Origin: Bradyrhizobium sp. CSA112
Lineage (GTDB): Bacteria > Pseudomonadota > Alphaproteobacteria > Rhizobiales > Xanthobacteraceae
Reading direction: 5' to 3'
Length of the DNA stretch: 64,000 nt
NCBI RefSeq assembly: GCF_029051645.1
Contig: NZ_JAACFS010000006.1
Coordinates: forward strand, 1-64,000
The notes under the pieces are model-generated. The model was not told where the DNA came from. It saw only the letters and a program-made list of their open reading frames with translations, and searched no databases. Made by a program: the position numbers and the translations under genes. Below are positions 52,601 to 59,981 of the stretch, one piece after another; the stretch's first letter is position 1; the number at the start of each line of letters is the position of its first letter.

Positions 52601-53135
52601 GCGCACCCTCCAGTTCGATGCTCGCAAGCTTGCGCGCCGACGGCGTGGAATTGGGATCGCGCGCCAACCGTTCCAGTGACGCTACGTTTTCCTCCGCGCG
52701 ATGGGCGCCAGCCACCTGTTCGCGCGCGTCTATCACGCGCGGATCTGCATTCGGCACGAAGGCGACATCGCCGGGCTTGATGCGGTCGGGATCGCGAAAC
52801 TGCCTGTTGGCCTTCAGAACATCTGAGAACGGGGCGCGATATTCCTGCGAAATCCCGTAAAGCGTGTCGCCAGGCTTCACCTCATGCGGGATCTCGTTTC
52901 CTCGAACGCGCTGCGGATTTCCATCGACGCGGCTGCGCTCCCGCTGTGTCTTCTGCAGGGCGGCGTCGAACTCTGGATCCGGTTGCCCGCTAGCTGCGAC
53001 GCGGTCGTTGCGGGTGGCGCCCGGTTGCACCTGGTTGGTGTTTGCCGGAGCTGCCCGTCGATCATCTGCAGTAGCTTGCTCAGGAGGCGTTCGCTGCTTT
53101 TCCGCGACACTTCGTGCAGGACTCGCACCAGACAT
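49611..53135 (-). CDS. Large LysM-domain protein, probable T3SS-linked secreted protein
   Basis: The 1174-residue protein has no Sec signal. After a polar N-terminus (1-80) comes a LysM domain (about 85-130, KPGDTLYGISQEYRAPFSDVLKANRQF), very similar to the LysM of the Cys-repeat protein. Residues about 135-420 are helical repeats of about 100 residues beginning ASLExxAxDPNxTPxxRKLAxxELxxxR. The middle is helical; the C-terminal part has Gly/Ala-rich hydrophobic stretches near 940-1040 (AAGSVASSGGWLATWGGPVGAGLVLASATG) and ends in a Tyr/Pro/Arg-rich tail. Organisation resembles bacterial toxins and translocators that insert into membranes. GGAG precedes the ATG at 53135, and a good tts-box-like motif is about 107 bases upstream. 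Confidence 0.85.
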   Translation of the reverse strand: MSGASPARSVAEKQRTPPEQATADDRRAAPANTNQVQPGATRNDRVAASGQPDPEFDAALQKTQRERSRVDGNPQRVRGNEIPHEVKPGDTLYGISQEYRAPFSDVLKANRQFRDPDRIKPGDVAFVPNADPRVIDAREQVAGAHRAEENVASLERLARDPNSTPSARKLASIELEGARGEVSKRWGDIQRSVENELREAGRNAALPDVATGPALDEIRGRVPDDPKYQETVESARTAVDKEWRQAGTTQAEVNGLVRDAQAADRSVASLEAVAHDPNATPGERKLANMELQEVRSAAGTAWGNVRTEVEGQLRLIGTGKPYPEEAVRPQIDALKRSLPDDPRVGETIDAAYRNVTDDWRKQGWTRDTLGTIVDKYGAVAQAQRDVDAARSAGPAGQAQLAGLEQNLATQRSALREEIERQLDSVAGQVPPEQREMAIGARAALIQEHGPDDAAFKEIVDQATYNKTVQPGVDAVRNAYQTRGAKAAAEALRQQTENVSPETAERIVAASLPTIDSVAADMQRSLTEGGPIAYQDVAGVYKDIATATDYAARGNDGADVTRQIADIMVRHLPSEKFQPHVQDSPAYPLPAYQEAVMQSVSDGTGATLALEMATQLKDAGRTGEADSLLSATQVGVEVLKGRIEADVKAFGDATAEVSRLRADWSGTMSPEQLDRATVEYVANRPDLLPNFDRTYNAVDGLGYGAVRTSMALNNALPRLQGLPTTERLTETRNEFVGSKEAQFAMGLSDKGSKEVLRIVLGQEAGTLSPSASPNSSVSGTRGFVKELGNALMTSQPSSSSAVVDLGAGTSAAIPSAGSTTSNTVRDIFGTGQDVKLDPKKASAFLGSMNGLGAAFNGYQAALAWDKFAKDPGHLLNMTKAVYYSIGTGKETAELLAVGAQRGWLGLGAVPGAERLSTSILAKANRTGLALEPGWVKFSTYFKIGGGLIDSAFAIDAAARGDWIASGLYTTSAGGGFLMAAGSVASSGGWLATWGGPVGAGLVLASATGLYLYNDSKDKARFEGPSREFLEAAGYRPEIAAALSDYSNNDGGSAGPALAATARQFGVKPEQLMERLNRMDPEKVRDLVDQAHTVDQDDSGRFPLTASNDRNVWAPPGKDPEFGGSYLYDPQDHRFRGEYRAAPGSWYPARMEDPNPRSMTALRDYARVLFGEAILG

Positions 53136-53231
53136 CGATTTCGCTCCGGTCTTCAACCAAAATTAGGGCACTAGGACGCAGCGGCATCTGCCGGCATCGA
53201 CATTCGGCCGATGCCGATCAATCAGCGGATT

Positions 53232-53263
53232 TTTGGCCAATGAAGCTGATGACAAGCTGACGT
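53232..53263 (-). promoter_or_regulatory. tts-box-like motif upstream of the large LysM gene
   Basis: The minus strand reads GTCAGCTTGTCATCAGCTTC (53261-53242), followed by ATTGGCCA. It fits the tts-box core GTCAGcTTnTC..AGCT well and shares 15 or more of 20 positions with the motif upstream of the nuclease toxin. Distance to the ATG at 53135 is about 107 bases, usual for TtsI-dependent promoters. Confidence 0.65.
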
Positions 53264-53285
53264 CGGGAATACGCCCGCGGCACGG

Positions 53286-53849
53286 TCAACGCGGCGGCGA
53301 GGCCGAGCGCGCGACCAGTTCAAATTCAACCCGTCGCGCGTCGAAGTTCTGCTTTTCGCCCACGCAGATCGTGGTCGTTCGCCCCTTCGGCGTCTCGACC
53401 AGCATGAACAGGGTTCGAACGTCGTGCGCCCGCGCCGGCAGACCGGGACGCGACTTGAAATCTCCGATCATCGCAAGGCCGCCAATCCCGTTGACATTGA
53501 AACGTTCAGTGGCGGACACATCATAGTTGATGGCTACCGCCGCCCGCGCGAGATCGATCCAGCGCGGCCCTTCGACGATGTCGTTGATGTCGCTTTGCTT
53601 GAGTTCAGCGTTTTGCGGAAGCGGCGTGAACGCGACCTGACAGCCCGTGTCGCGGTCGGAAGGCTTCTTGACCTCGAACCGCACAACAAAGGTTGGCGTC
53701 GGAGCGATGGTGCGGGCGATGTAGCCTTCAGGAGGATCGATCGCCAGCCCGGTGCTTTCATCGCGCAAAGGCTCGGCCGTGGCTGGTGCTATCAGCGCGA
53801 GCGCAAGACATACACTAAGACACGCACGAATCGAGCGCCGCAAAACCAT
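53286..53849 (-). CDS. Sec-exported protein of unknown function
   Basis: The 187-residue protein has a clear signal peptide (VLRRSIRACLSVCLALALIAPATA). The mature part of about 160 residues is beta-rich (GLAIDPPEGYIARTIAPTP, GRTTTICVGEKQNF) with two cysteines that could form a disulfide. I recognise no family with certainty. The ATG at 53849 with GAGGGG upstream is preferred to a longer frame. It lies between two probable T3SS-secreted proteins on the same strand, downstream of a terminator, and so probably has its own promoter. Unlike its neighbours it would go through Sec. Confidence 0.75.
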   Translation of the reverse strand: MVLRRSIRACLSVCLALALIAPATAEPLRDESTGLAIDPPEGYIARTIAPTPTFVVRFEVKKPSDRDTGCQVAFTPLPQNAELKQSDINDIVEGPRWIDLARAAVAINYDVSATERFNVNGIGGLAMIGDFKSRPGLPARAHDVRTLFMLVETPKGRTTTICVGEKQNFDARRVEFELVARSASPPR

Positions 53850-53887
53850 CACGCCCCTCACAGAAACGCATTCAAAGAAACGGCGCT

Positions 53888-53915
53888 GGCCCTGACGGAA
53901 CAGACCGTCAGGGCC
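53888..53915 (-). terminator. Terminator of the DUF1521 gene
   Basis: A perfect 11-base inverted repeat, GGCCCTGACGG (53888-53898) and CCGTCAGGGCC (53905-53915) with a 6-base loop, lies 27 bases after the stop at 53942. On the minus strand TTTCTTTG follows a few bases beyond the stem. Confidence 0.7.
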
Positions 53916-53941
53916 AATCACTTCACATCAGTCGGGCGAAA

Positions 53942-55222
53942 TTACGCCGCCTGCGGAACGTCGTGCTCTCCACCGCCCGCTCCGCCGAGCAGACGCCCAA
54001 GCAGCGAAACGACCGTGCTCAAGGCATCCTTTTCGTTCTGCGGCAGGTTGAGGCGACCGATCAACGACGAGAGCGCACTCATGATCTGGTCGAACGGACC
54101 ACCGCCTGCGCCGTCCTGCTGCTGGGTCGGGGCAGCCTCACCTCCCTCGTCGGCCCGCGGGGCCGCGATGGGCTGCGGCTGCTGGCCGCCGCCGACGCTG
54201 CCGGCACCGTTCATCACACGGCCGAGCAGCGACACTACCGTCTTGAGCGCTTCCTTTTCCTGCGGCGAGAGGTTCAACCCGTCGATCACACCGTTGAGAT
54301 TCTGCAGTATCTGATCGTCAGTACCAGCGCCCTGGGTCGGTCCGGTCCCTGCAAAGCCGTCGATGTCCTTGATATTGTTTCCGGTGATCTCCTGGCCGTT
54401 CGGCAGCACGAGATCATCGATCTCGCCGTTCTTCGTCTTCATGACGGTGCCGTCTTCATACTGCTGATCGAGCGCCTGTCCTTGTCCGGACTTCAGCTCG
54501 GTCTTCAGATCGCCGCGGAAGCCGGTCATTTCGGCAGCCTGATCGCCGCGCGTAATGGCGACCTTTTCGATATAGGTCTTGCCTTCGCCATTTGTCGGAT
54601 CGATCGTGATCTTGGTGCCGTCGGGCAATTCGAACGTTGCGGCCTTCTTATGGAAGTCGGTCTTATCACCGTCGCCAGTCTCGATGTGGGGATCACCCCA
54701 GACCTTGAACTTCTTGCCGGTCTGCTTGTCAGTGACTTCAAGCTGGCCCTTATGTTCGTTGCTGGCGGTGATGCAGTAGCGGCCGGTGTCGACCGTGTTG
54801 CCGTTGACCTTGAAAGGCTCGCCGGATGAGCCGCCGCACGAGCCGCCGGAGCTCGGAGGCGTGGTCGGCTCGGTCGGTTCGGCCCCGCCGCTGCCATTGC
54901 AGCCGCAATGATCATCCGGCCGACGCCCGCCGCGACCCAGGACATCGTCGCTGGCCAGCCTGCGCACGAGGCCGGAGAAGCTCTGGAGCGCCGAACCCTG
55001 CGCATTCGGATCCTGGCCCGCCGACACGAAATCGAGCGCTCCCGTGATCAATCGAACGCGCTCGCCATCGCTCCATTGATCGCCGGACTGGCCGGCGCTC
55101 TTCAGGATATTCGAGAAGATCGACGCCACGTCCTGCTGCTCGTTCTGCTGGACACCTCCGCCCGCAAGTTGCCTGAGGCGATCGGCGTTCCCGATCATAT
55201 GCTGTGCAACGTCTGTGATCAT
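53942..55222 (-). CDS. DUF1521 protein with GDPH self-cleavage site (NopE-like T3SS effector)
   Basis: The 426-residue protein contains a DUF1521 domain at about residues 140-330. The key sequence is KVWGDPHIETGDGDKTDF with GDPH at 176-179; in Bradyrhizobium NopE1 and NopE2 the same GD-PH motif is cut by calcium-induced autocleavage between Asp and Pro. NopE proteins are type III secreted effectors that act in legume cells. Before the domain lies a Cys/Gly/Ser-rich linker (DDHCGCNGSGG, GGSCGGSSG). After it are two similar C-terminal segments (LNLSPQEKEALKTVVSLLGR, LNLPQNEKDALSTVVSLLGR), an internal duplication. There is no Sec signal. AAGGAG stands 7 bases before the ATG at 55222 and a tts box about 165 bases upstream. 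Confidence 0.9.
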   Translation of the reverse strand: MITDVAQHMIGNADRLRQLAGGGVQQNEQQDVASIFSNILKSAGQSGDQWSDGERVRLITGALDFVSAGQDPNAQGSALQSFSGLVRRLASDDVLGRGGRRPDDHCGCNGSGGAEPTEPTTPPSSGGSCGGSSGEPFKVNGNTVDTGRYCITASNEHKGQLEVTDKQTGKKFKVWGDPHIETGDGDKTDFHKKAATFELPDGTKITIDPTNGEGKTYIEKVAITRGDQAAEMTGFRGDLKTELKSGQGQALDQQYEDGTVMKTKNGEIDDLVLPNGQEITGNNIKDIDGFAGTGPTQGAGTDDQILQNLNGVIDGLNLSPQEKEALKTVVSLLGRVMNGAGSVGGGQQPQPIAAPRADEGGEAAPTQQQDGAGGGPFDQIMSALSSLIGRLNLPQNEKDALSTVVSLLGRLLGGAGGGEHDVPQAA

Positions 55223-55384
55223 TTGCTTGCTCCTTCGCATCCCGTGATTGGTCAATCGCAAAAACGACCGAACGTGGTTCCTACCCGACCTGCCGTTCCG
55301 TGCAGGCCGCGGATCAATTGGATCGATGAACCTTGAAAGCGTGGGCAGTGTTAACGTACTGCACGCCGGCTCATGGTCGTACGA

Positions 55385-55416
55385 TAGGCATGCAAGCTTT
55401 CGAGAACCTGACGGGG
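55385..55416 (-). promoter_or_regulatory. tts box upstream of the DUF1521 gene
   Basis: In the 366-base gap between the YezG-like gene and the DUF1521 gene the minus strand reads GTCAGGTTCTCGAAAGCTTG, then CATGCCTA. This matches the published tts-box core GTCAGcTTnTCGaaAGCT in nearly every position and the trailing CC-TA. It is the best of the four motifs. TtsI activates T3SS genes in response to plant flavonoids through NodD in symbiotic strains. The rest of the gap shows no gene. Confidence 0.8.
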
Positions 55417-55588
55417 ATACGGATTTCGGCGGGCGCCGCCAGCCAGCACGGAAACACGCGGCGGACCTCGCGCCGACGTGACGCTCGGCGCAGCGCGATT
55501 GAGCGCAATTGAAATTATATGGCTGTCGCGCCGCTGCAACGTCCGACGGAGCCGGCAACTGCCGCCCGCCGCTACAGGGCTCACGCGC

Positions 55589-55960
55589 TCATTGTTGGCG
55601 CGCCCGTAGGGCCGCTTCGTCCAGACGCGCCGACAGCTCGGCGTCGTATACAAAATTCACGAAAAATTCGCCGTCCGGCGTCACCCGAAACGTTGCCTTG
55701 TTCCACGGCTCGTGCGCGCTAGAAGTCATGATCGTCTGCAGCTTCTTGATGGCTTTGGCGACCGCATAGTCGAGACGATCGACGTCCAGATCGGCAACGC
55801 CGCGCTCCTCAGGATCGCGCGTGAAGTCACCGGTAAATCCCGTTGATGTCTTCCAGACTTCGGCCTGCAGCCGTATTTCCTTCCACGGCTCGTCGACCGC
55901 GGCCGCCAGCGCGTTCGCCACGAATTCGTAGATTTCCTCGACGGTATTCAATTCAGCCAT
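55589..55960 (-). CDS. YezG-like (DUF600) immunity protein
   Basis: The 123-residue acidic protein resembles YezG/DUF600 immunity proteins, which neutralise the YeeF nuclease toxin of Bacillus: an N-terminal helix EEIYEFVANALAAAVDEPW, then EIRLQAEVWKTSTGF, and a C-terminal strand pair W-x-KATFRVTPDGEFFVNFVYDAEL, close to the W..l.f....dG.f...y.Yd pattern of the family. It lies 29 bases downstream of a protein with the matching YeeF-type nuclease tip, in the same direction, with GGGAG before its ATG. Neutralisation of that toxin is therefore the expected job. Match is by eye, but gene pairing supports it. Confidence 0.8.
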   Translation of the reverse strand: MAELNTVEEIYEFVANALAAAVDEPWKEIRLQAEVWKTSTGFTGDFTRDPEERGVADLDVDRLDYAVAKAIKKLQTIMTSSAHEPWNKATFRVTPDGEFFVNFVYDAELSARLDEAALRARQQ

Positions 55961-55989
55961 CGCATCTGCTCCCGTCGGTGTCGTCTAGT

Positions 55990-58900
55990 CTATTCGGACG
56001 CATTCTCGAAGAAGCGCGTGTGCTTCTTGCCGTCGATCCAGAACGTCACCCGGAACGCCGCCGGCCGTTTCGAATCGCCATCGAATTCGGCACGGATTCG
56101 CGCATCGACCGTCCTGTTCTGCTCAAGCGCGGTCCGCCACTCCTGCTCCATATTATACCAGTCGCCGCCGCCTCCATTCAACTCACGCGTCATCGGGTGA
56201 TAGTTGATCTGCTCGCCGGGGCCGTCGAACATCGCCGCGAACAGGTGTCCGCCCTGGTCGCCGTCAACGGCGTCCTTGATACCGCCGACCTCCGCCGCTT
56301 TGCCCTGCTGATGCGTGTTGCGGTCGTGGCGGTTCAGGCGGACCCGCCCCCCGGCTTCGACCACCCGGCCGGCCTCATCCGTCGTATAGGTGTAGCGTCC
56401 CACGACATAGTCGGTGTTGGGGACGAGTTCGCCGTTCAGCGCCTGGTTCCAGCCGTCGGCCTTGTTCCCCGGCTCGAGCACGATGCGTGGGCGCTCGCCG
56501 GGCTGGCTGCGTGTGTTTCGTGCTTCGATCACCGCGCGGCCGGGATCGCGCACGAACGAGCTGACATCTTCGGCCAACTGATCCAGGTGCTGCTGATCGA
56601 AGGCGTTCGCACGGACGATGTCAGCCCGTCGCTGGGCGGTGAGGCCAGGATCGGCCAGCTCGCGCGATCGCATCTCCATTCGCTCGCGGATCTTGCTGAT
56701 ATCGATCCGCGCTGCCCAGCCGACCGTGCCGGCCCGGGGCTCACCATGCTGGGTAAAGAAAGTTCGGAGCTGGCCCTCGAGCGTGAGGCTTCGCTGAATG
56801 TTTTGCGCGGTCGCGACATGCAGTTCGATATCGGCCGCCGTTGCCTGCGGAGAATGCCTGATGCCCCGGACCGCGCCCGTCGCCGGATCGTAATCGATCT
56901 GAACCGCATTCCCCTGCAGAGAGCCGTCGGGAGCGACTTGCGGCGCGAAGTTGCGCAGCAGCCCGTCACGCACGGCAATGGGGTTGAACATGTCGCCCGG
57001 CCGCAAGCCGCCGGCGCGCATGGCAGCACCGGTGCCGGCAGCCCAGAACCCCATGGACAACAGCGATTGGGCGCGCTGTTCGCCCGACATCCCGTTCCAG
57101 TGGCGCGACAGATAGATGCTCTCGTTGGCGATCGCCGCGGTATCGACGATCGCCGCGCCCGCCTGCACGTAACCATGAAGCGATGATTCAACCGGCGCGA
57201 TCGCCCGGCCGGCGCGCCCCAGCTGGGCCAGTCGGGCGGCACTGCCGAATGCGCCAATCGACAACGCACTTGCCCCGACATTCAGCCACAGCCCGCGTGC
57301 TGTCTCGTCGCTGAAGGGATCGATCGACTGGCCATGATCGGCGCGGTCTGCAAGCTCACTGCCGCTGCGGTATGCACCCCACGCGCCGGCGCCAACGGCA
57401 ACCGCGCCAGCTCCGATCACGATCGGCGTTGCGAGGCCGCCGGTGCCGACGATCAGAACGCCGCCGGCGACGATACCGCCAACCAGCGCGACCTTGTCGA
57501 CCACCTGGCTGAAGTGCTCACCAAAACTATCGACGGTCTTCGGTGTGTTGCCATGCTCGAGCGCGACACTTCCATCAGGACGGGCGGTCAGATGTCCGCC
57601 GGATGGATAGGTCGTCGATCCCGGCGGAAGCTGGTTGTTCTCCCGCCAATCATCGAAACTATCGTAGGCGCGTCCGACATTGTCGACGAAACGCTCGCGC
57701 CCATCCGCGCCGGCAACACGAAAGAGCGGCAGTTGAACCGGGCCGGTCTCCGCGCTCGAATAGGTGACCGGCAGAACCGTCACCTGTGCGTCGGCGCCCC
57801 CGACTGCGCGAATTTGGTCGGTGACGGCCCGAACCGCCGCAGCATGTTCGCCGCTGGCATAGAGCGAGAGTTCGCCTCGCGAGGCGCCGGCCTGAGCTTG
57901 CGCAAAGCTTGTGCCCGGCGGCAGCACCGGCGGCATGCCCATCGCAAAACCGATGGTGTTGTCCAGATCCGTTCCGCGCAGGCGCTGTGGCGCGTCGCCA
58001 CGCGTGGAAAGCAGGCGTTGGGCGGACGCCTGTGCCTGCGGTTCGACGATCGCGCGATTGGTCCAGGGATCGTCGGTCTGCCGCAACGTGTCGGCGGTGA
58101 TCGCCGGATTCATGCGGATGGTCGCGAGTGCGTTCACGCGTGCCGCAAGCGGCGCCTTGTCGGCGCCCTGCGAGCCCAGCAGTTGACGCCCCTGCCGTGT
58201 CTCGAGAATGCCGCCAAGCCGCCCAGCCTCTGCACGCTGCCGGGCCAGATCATCGGGATGCCACTCGCGTGCGAGCGCATGCGCCATCGCCGGGCGCAGG
58301 GTCGGCATGCTGCTGTAGTCGGCCGCCGATGTTCCGGCGAACGCATTCTGCACGAACGCGCTCGCCGCTTCCGACTGAGGTCCCTGATTGAGCGCCGACA
58401 ATGCGCGCTCGCGCATCGACGCGGTCATCTGTCCGGCGAAGCCAACCGATGCATCGGTCGAGAGCGCACGCGCGAAGCCGGCCGCATCCTCAGGCCGCAG
58501 CCCGTTCAGCATGTTCCGCAGCGGCTCGAGATCCGCGGGCGCGCCACCCGCCGGGCCCGACACGGCGGTGATGGCGGAGACGGCGTAGGACGCAGCCGTC
58601 ATTCGGCGCTGCCACTGCTCGCCGGATTGTGCGGTGGCGATCGCGGGGTCGCGCGCGAGCTCGGCCGCCTCCAGCGCCGTGCGCTCGGCAACGACCGACC
58701 GCAGCTCAGGCGCGTCGTCCAGAGAGCGCGAAAGACGGGAAGCACTGCCCGGCCCCTCGCCGCGGCCCGCAGTCCAACGATCGAGCATGCGGTCCATCAG
58801 CAATCGTTGCTGTTGCTGGTCGAGCGCTCCGAGCTCGGACTGGCCGCGCAGCGCACCGATGACCTTCTCGGTCGTCGCCGTCTGACCGATCCCGAGGAAG

Positions 58901-59175
58901 CCTCCACTGGGGTCCGACTGCCGCTCGACCCAATCTGCAATTTGTTGCTGCCGCTGCGGCGAGACGTCCCGCGCCGCCGCTGCGACATCTGCGGCATTGT
59001 CGTTGGCGCTCCGGATCGGTGTATCGCCCGCATTGACAGGCGGTATCGATTCTTCTGAGGACACCCGCGCCGCGTCGATGGCGTTTTGAAACGCCGCGCC
59101 TGACGCTTCCGGTCGAGTTTCATTCTGCGGTACATCGCGCCGATCGGCTGCGACGGCACTGGCTCGTGGCGACAT
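55990..59175 (-). CDS. Polymorphic toxin with YeeF-type DNA/RNA non-specific endonuclease tip
   Basis: The 1061-residue protein has no Sec signal. Residues 1 to about 550 are helical and Ala/Arg-rich. Around 570-720 there are Gly/Ala-rich hydrophobic stretches (VALVGGIVAGGVLIVGTGG, ALSIGAFGSAARLAQLG) of the kind in large toxins; a DUF4781-like assignment is possible. The C-terminal 140 residues are a nuclease domain: DGDQGGHLFAAMFDGPGEQIN (in two parts) with His977, MTRELNGGGGDWYNMEQEW, and FDGDSKRPAAFRVTFWIDGK, the pattern of YeeF-type endonucleases. The YezG-like gene follows 29 bases later. GGAGG is before the ATG at 59175 and a tts-box-like motif about 110 bases upstream, so T3SS export is suggested. 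Confidence 0.87.
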   Translation of the reverse strand: MSPRASAVAADRRDVPQNETRPEASGAAFQNAIDAARVSSEESIPPVNAGDTPIRSANDNAADVAAAARDVSPQRQQQIADWVERQSDPSGGFLGIGQTATTEKVIGALRGQSELGALDQQQQRLLMDRMLDRWTAGRGEGPGSASRLSRSLDDAPELRSVVAERTALEAAELARDPAIATAQSGEQWQRRMTAASYAVSAITAVSGPAGGAPADLEPLRNMLNGLRPEDAAGFARALSTDASVGFAGQMTASMRERALSALNQGPQSEAASAFVQNAFAGTSAADYSSMPTLRPAMAHALAREWHPDDLARQRAEAGRLGGILETRQGRQLLGSQGADKAPLAARVNALATIRMNPAITADTLRQTDDPWTNRAIVEPQAQASAQRLLSTRGDAPQRLRGTDLDNTIGFAMGMPPVLPPGTSFAQAQAGASRGELSLYASGEHAAAVRAVTDQIRAVGGADAQVTVLPVTYSSAETGPVQLPLFRVAGADGRERFVDNVGRAYDSFDDWRENNQLPPGSTTYPSGGHLTARPDGSVALEHGNTPKTVDSFGEHFSQVVDKVALVGGIVAGGVLIVGTGGLATPIVIGAGAVAVGAGAWGAYRSGSELADRADHGQSIDPFSDETARGLWLNVGASALSIGAFGSAARLAQLGRAGRAIAPVESSLHGYVQAGAAIVDTAAIANESIYLSRHWNGMSGEQRAQSLLSMGFWAAGTGAAMRAGGLRPGDMFNPIAVRDGLLRNFAPQVAPDGSLQGNAVQIDYDPATGAVRGIRHSPQATAADIELHVATAQNIQRSLTLEGQLRTFFTQHGEPRAGTVGWAARIDISKIRERMEMRSRELADPGLTAQRRADIVRANAFDQQHLDQLAEDVSSFVRDPGRAVIEARNTRSQPGERPRIVLEPGNKADGWNQALNGELVPNTDYVVGRYTYTTDEAGRVVEAGGRVRLNRHDRNTHQQGKAAEVGGIKDAVDGDQGGHLFAAMFDGPGEQINYHPMTRELNGGGGDWYNMEQEWRTALEQNRTVDARIRAEFDGDSKRPAAFRVTFWIDGKKHTRFFENASE

Positions 59176-59273
59176 ACTGCCTCCGTGTGTGCGCGGAGTG
59201 TCGATCAATTTACGCCACGGCCGGGCTTGCCGATCGATAGGCACGGACCGGCGACCGTGACAGTCGCACGAAA

Positions 59274-59305
59274 GCTAGCGTTCAAAGCTGATGCGAAACT
59301 GACAC
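59274..59305 (-). promoter_or_regulatory. tts-box-like motif upstream of the nuclease toxin
   Basis: The minus strand reads GTCAGTTTCGCATCAGCTTT (59303-59284). It has the GTCAG-TT start and AGCTT second half of the tts box and matches the motif of the large LysM gene closely. The distance to the ATG at 59175 is about 109 bases, nearly identical to that case. Confidence 0.6.
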
Positions 59306-59321
59306 CAGAGGGCCGGACGAA

Positions 59322-59963
59322 CTACCGGACGTTCGGGCTCCCCAGCGTCTTCGAGAGCGCAAGATTGTTGCGCGCCGCGCGATCTTCAGGCGCAACCGCG
59401 AGAGCGCGATTGTAGTGTTCCTGCGCCTCGGCGTGCCGACCGACAGCGTCCAATGCAATTCCGGCGCCGTTGAGCGCTTTGATGTTTTTTGGATGCTGTT
59501 CGAGAATGGCGCCGAACGCAGCGAGGGCTTCCGCATGCTGCTGTCGCGCGAGCAAAACTTGCGCGAGGCCGACCTGACCATCGACATTGCCGGGGGCTAT
59601 CGCAAGCGCCTGGCGAAACGCGGCGTCTGCCCCGTCGAAGTCACCATTGCGCATCAGCGCGCGCCCGAGATCGATCTTGGGCTGTGCTGCGGACGGCTGG
59701 CGTTCCGCAATCCGGCGATAGATATTTGCAGCGTTGAGCGCGTTGCCGTTGCTTTCGGCCGCCTCCGCCAGCCGCGTCAGCGCCGCGGTGTCGAGATCAG
59801 CGCTGGCAGTCGGAGGGTCTGCCGATCCGGCGACAGTGCCGAGTTGCGCTCCTGCGCAGGCGCCTACACCGAGCGCAAGCAACGGTGCTGCGAGCGAGCG
59901 CAGCCACTTCGATGCCGCGCGCAATCCCGACGGCTGCGGACCGTTACTCAACGCGCACCTCAT
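59322..59963 (-). CDS. TPR lipoprotein, Y4yS-like, possible T3SS pilotin
   Basis: The 213-residue protein has a hydrophobic N-terminal segment ending in a lipobox-like LGVGAC (Cys about residue 36), then four tetratricopeptide repeats (ALNAANIYRRIAERQP..., ALMRNGDFDGADAAFRQALAIAPG..., HAEALAAFGAILEQHPKN..., HAEAQEHYNRALAVAPED). In rhizobial T3SS loci a TPR protein (Y4yS) is encoded right after the SctV gene, as here with an 18-base gap, and has been proposed to act as pilotin (SctG) for the outer membrane secretin. A TadD-like pilus protein is an alternative by sequence alone. The gene order favours the T3SS role. Confidence 0.8.
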   Translation of the reverse strand: MRCALSNGPQPSGLRAASKWLRSLAAPLLALGVGACAGAQLGTVAGSADPPTASADLDTAALTRLAEAAESNGNALNAANIYRRIAERQPSAAQPKIDLGRALMRNGDFDGADAAFRQALAIAPGNVDGQVGLAQVLLARQQHAEALAAFGAILEQHPKNIKALNGAGIALDAVGRHAEAQEHYNRALAVAPEDRAARNNLALSKTLGSPNVR

Positions 59964-59981
59964 GGCTATCCAGCCATGCGG

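Noticed and set aside
55223..55588. A small gene in the gap beside the tts box
   Set aside because: Frames here are short, Arg-rich and lack ribosome binding sites; the tts box explains the gap.
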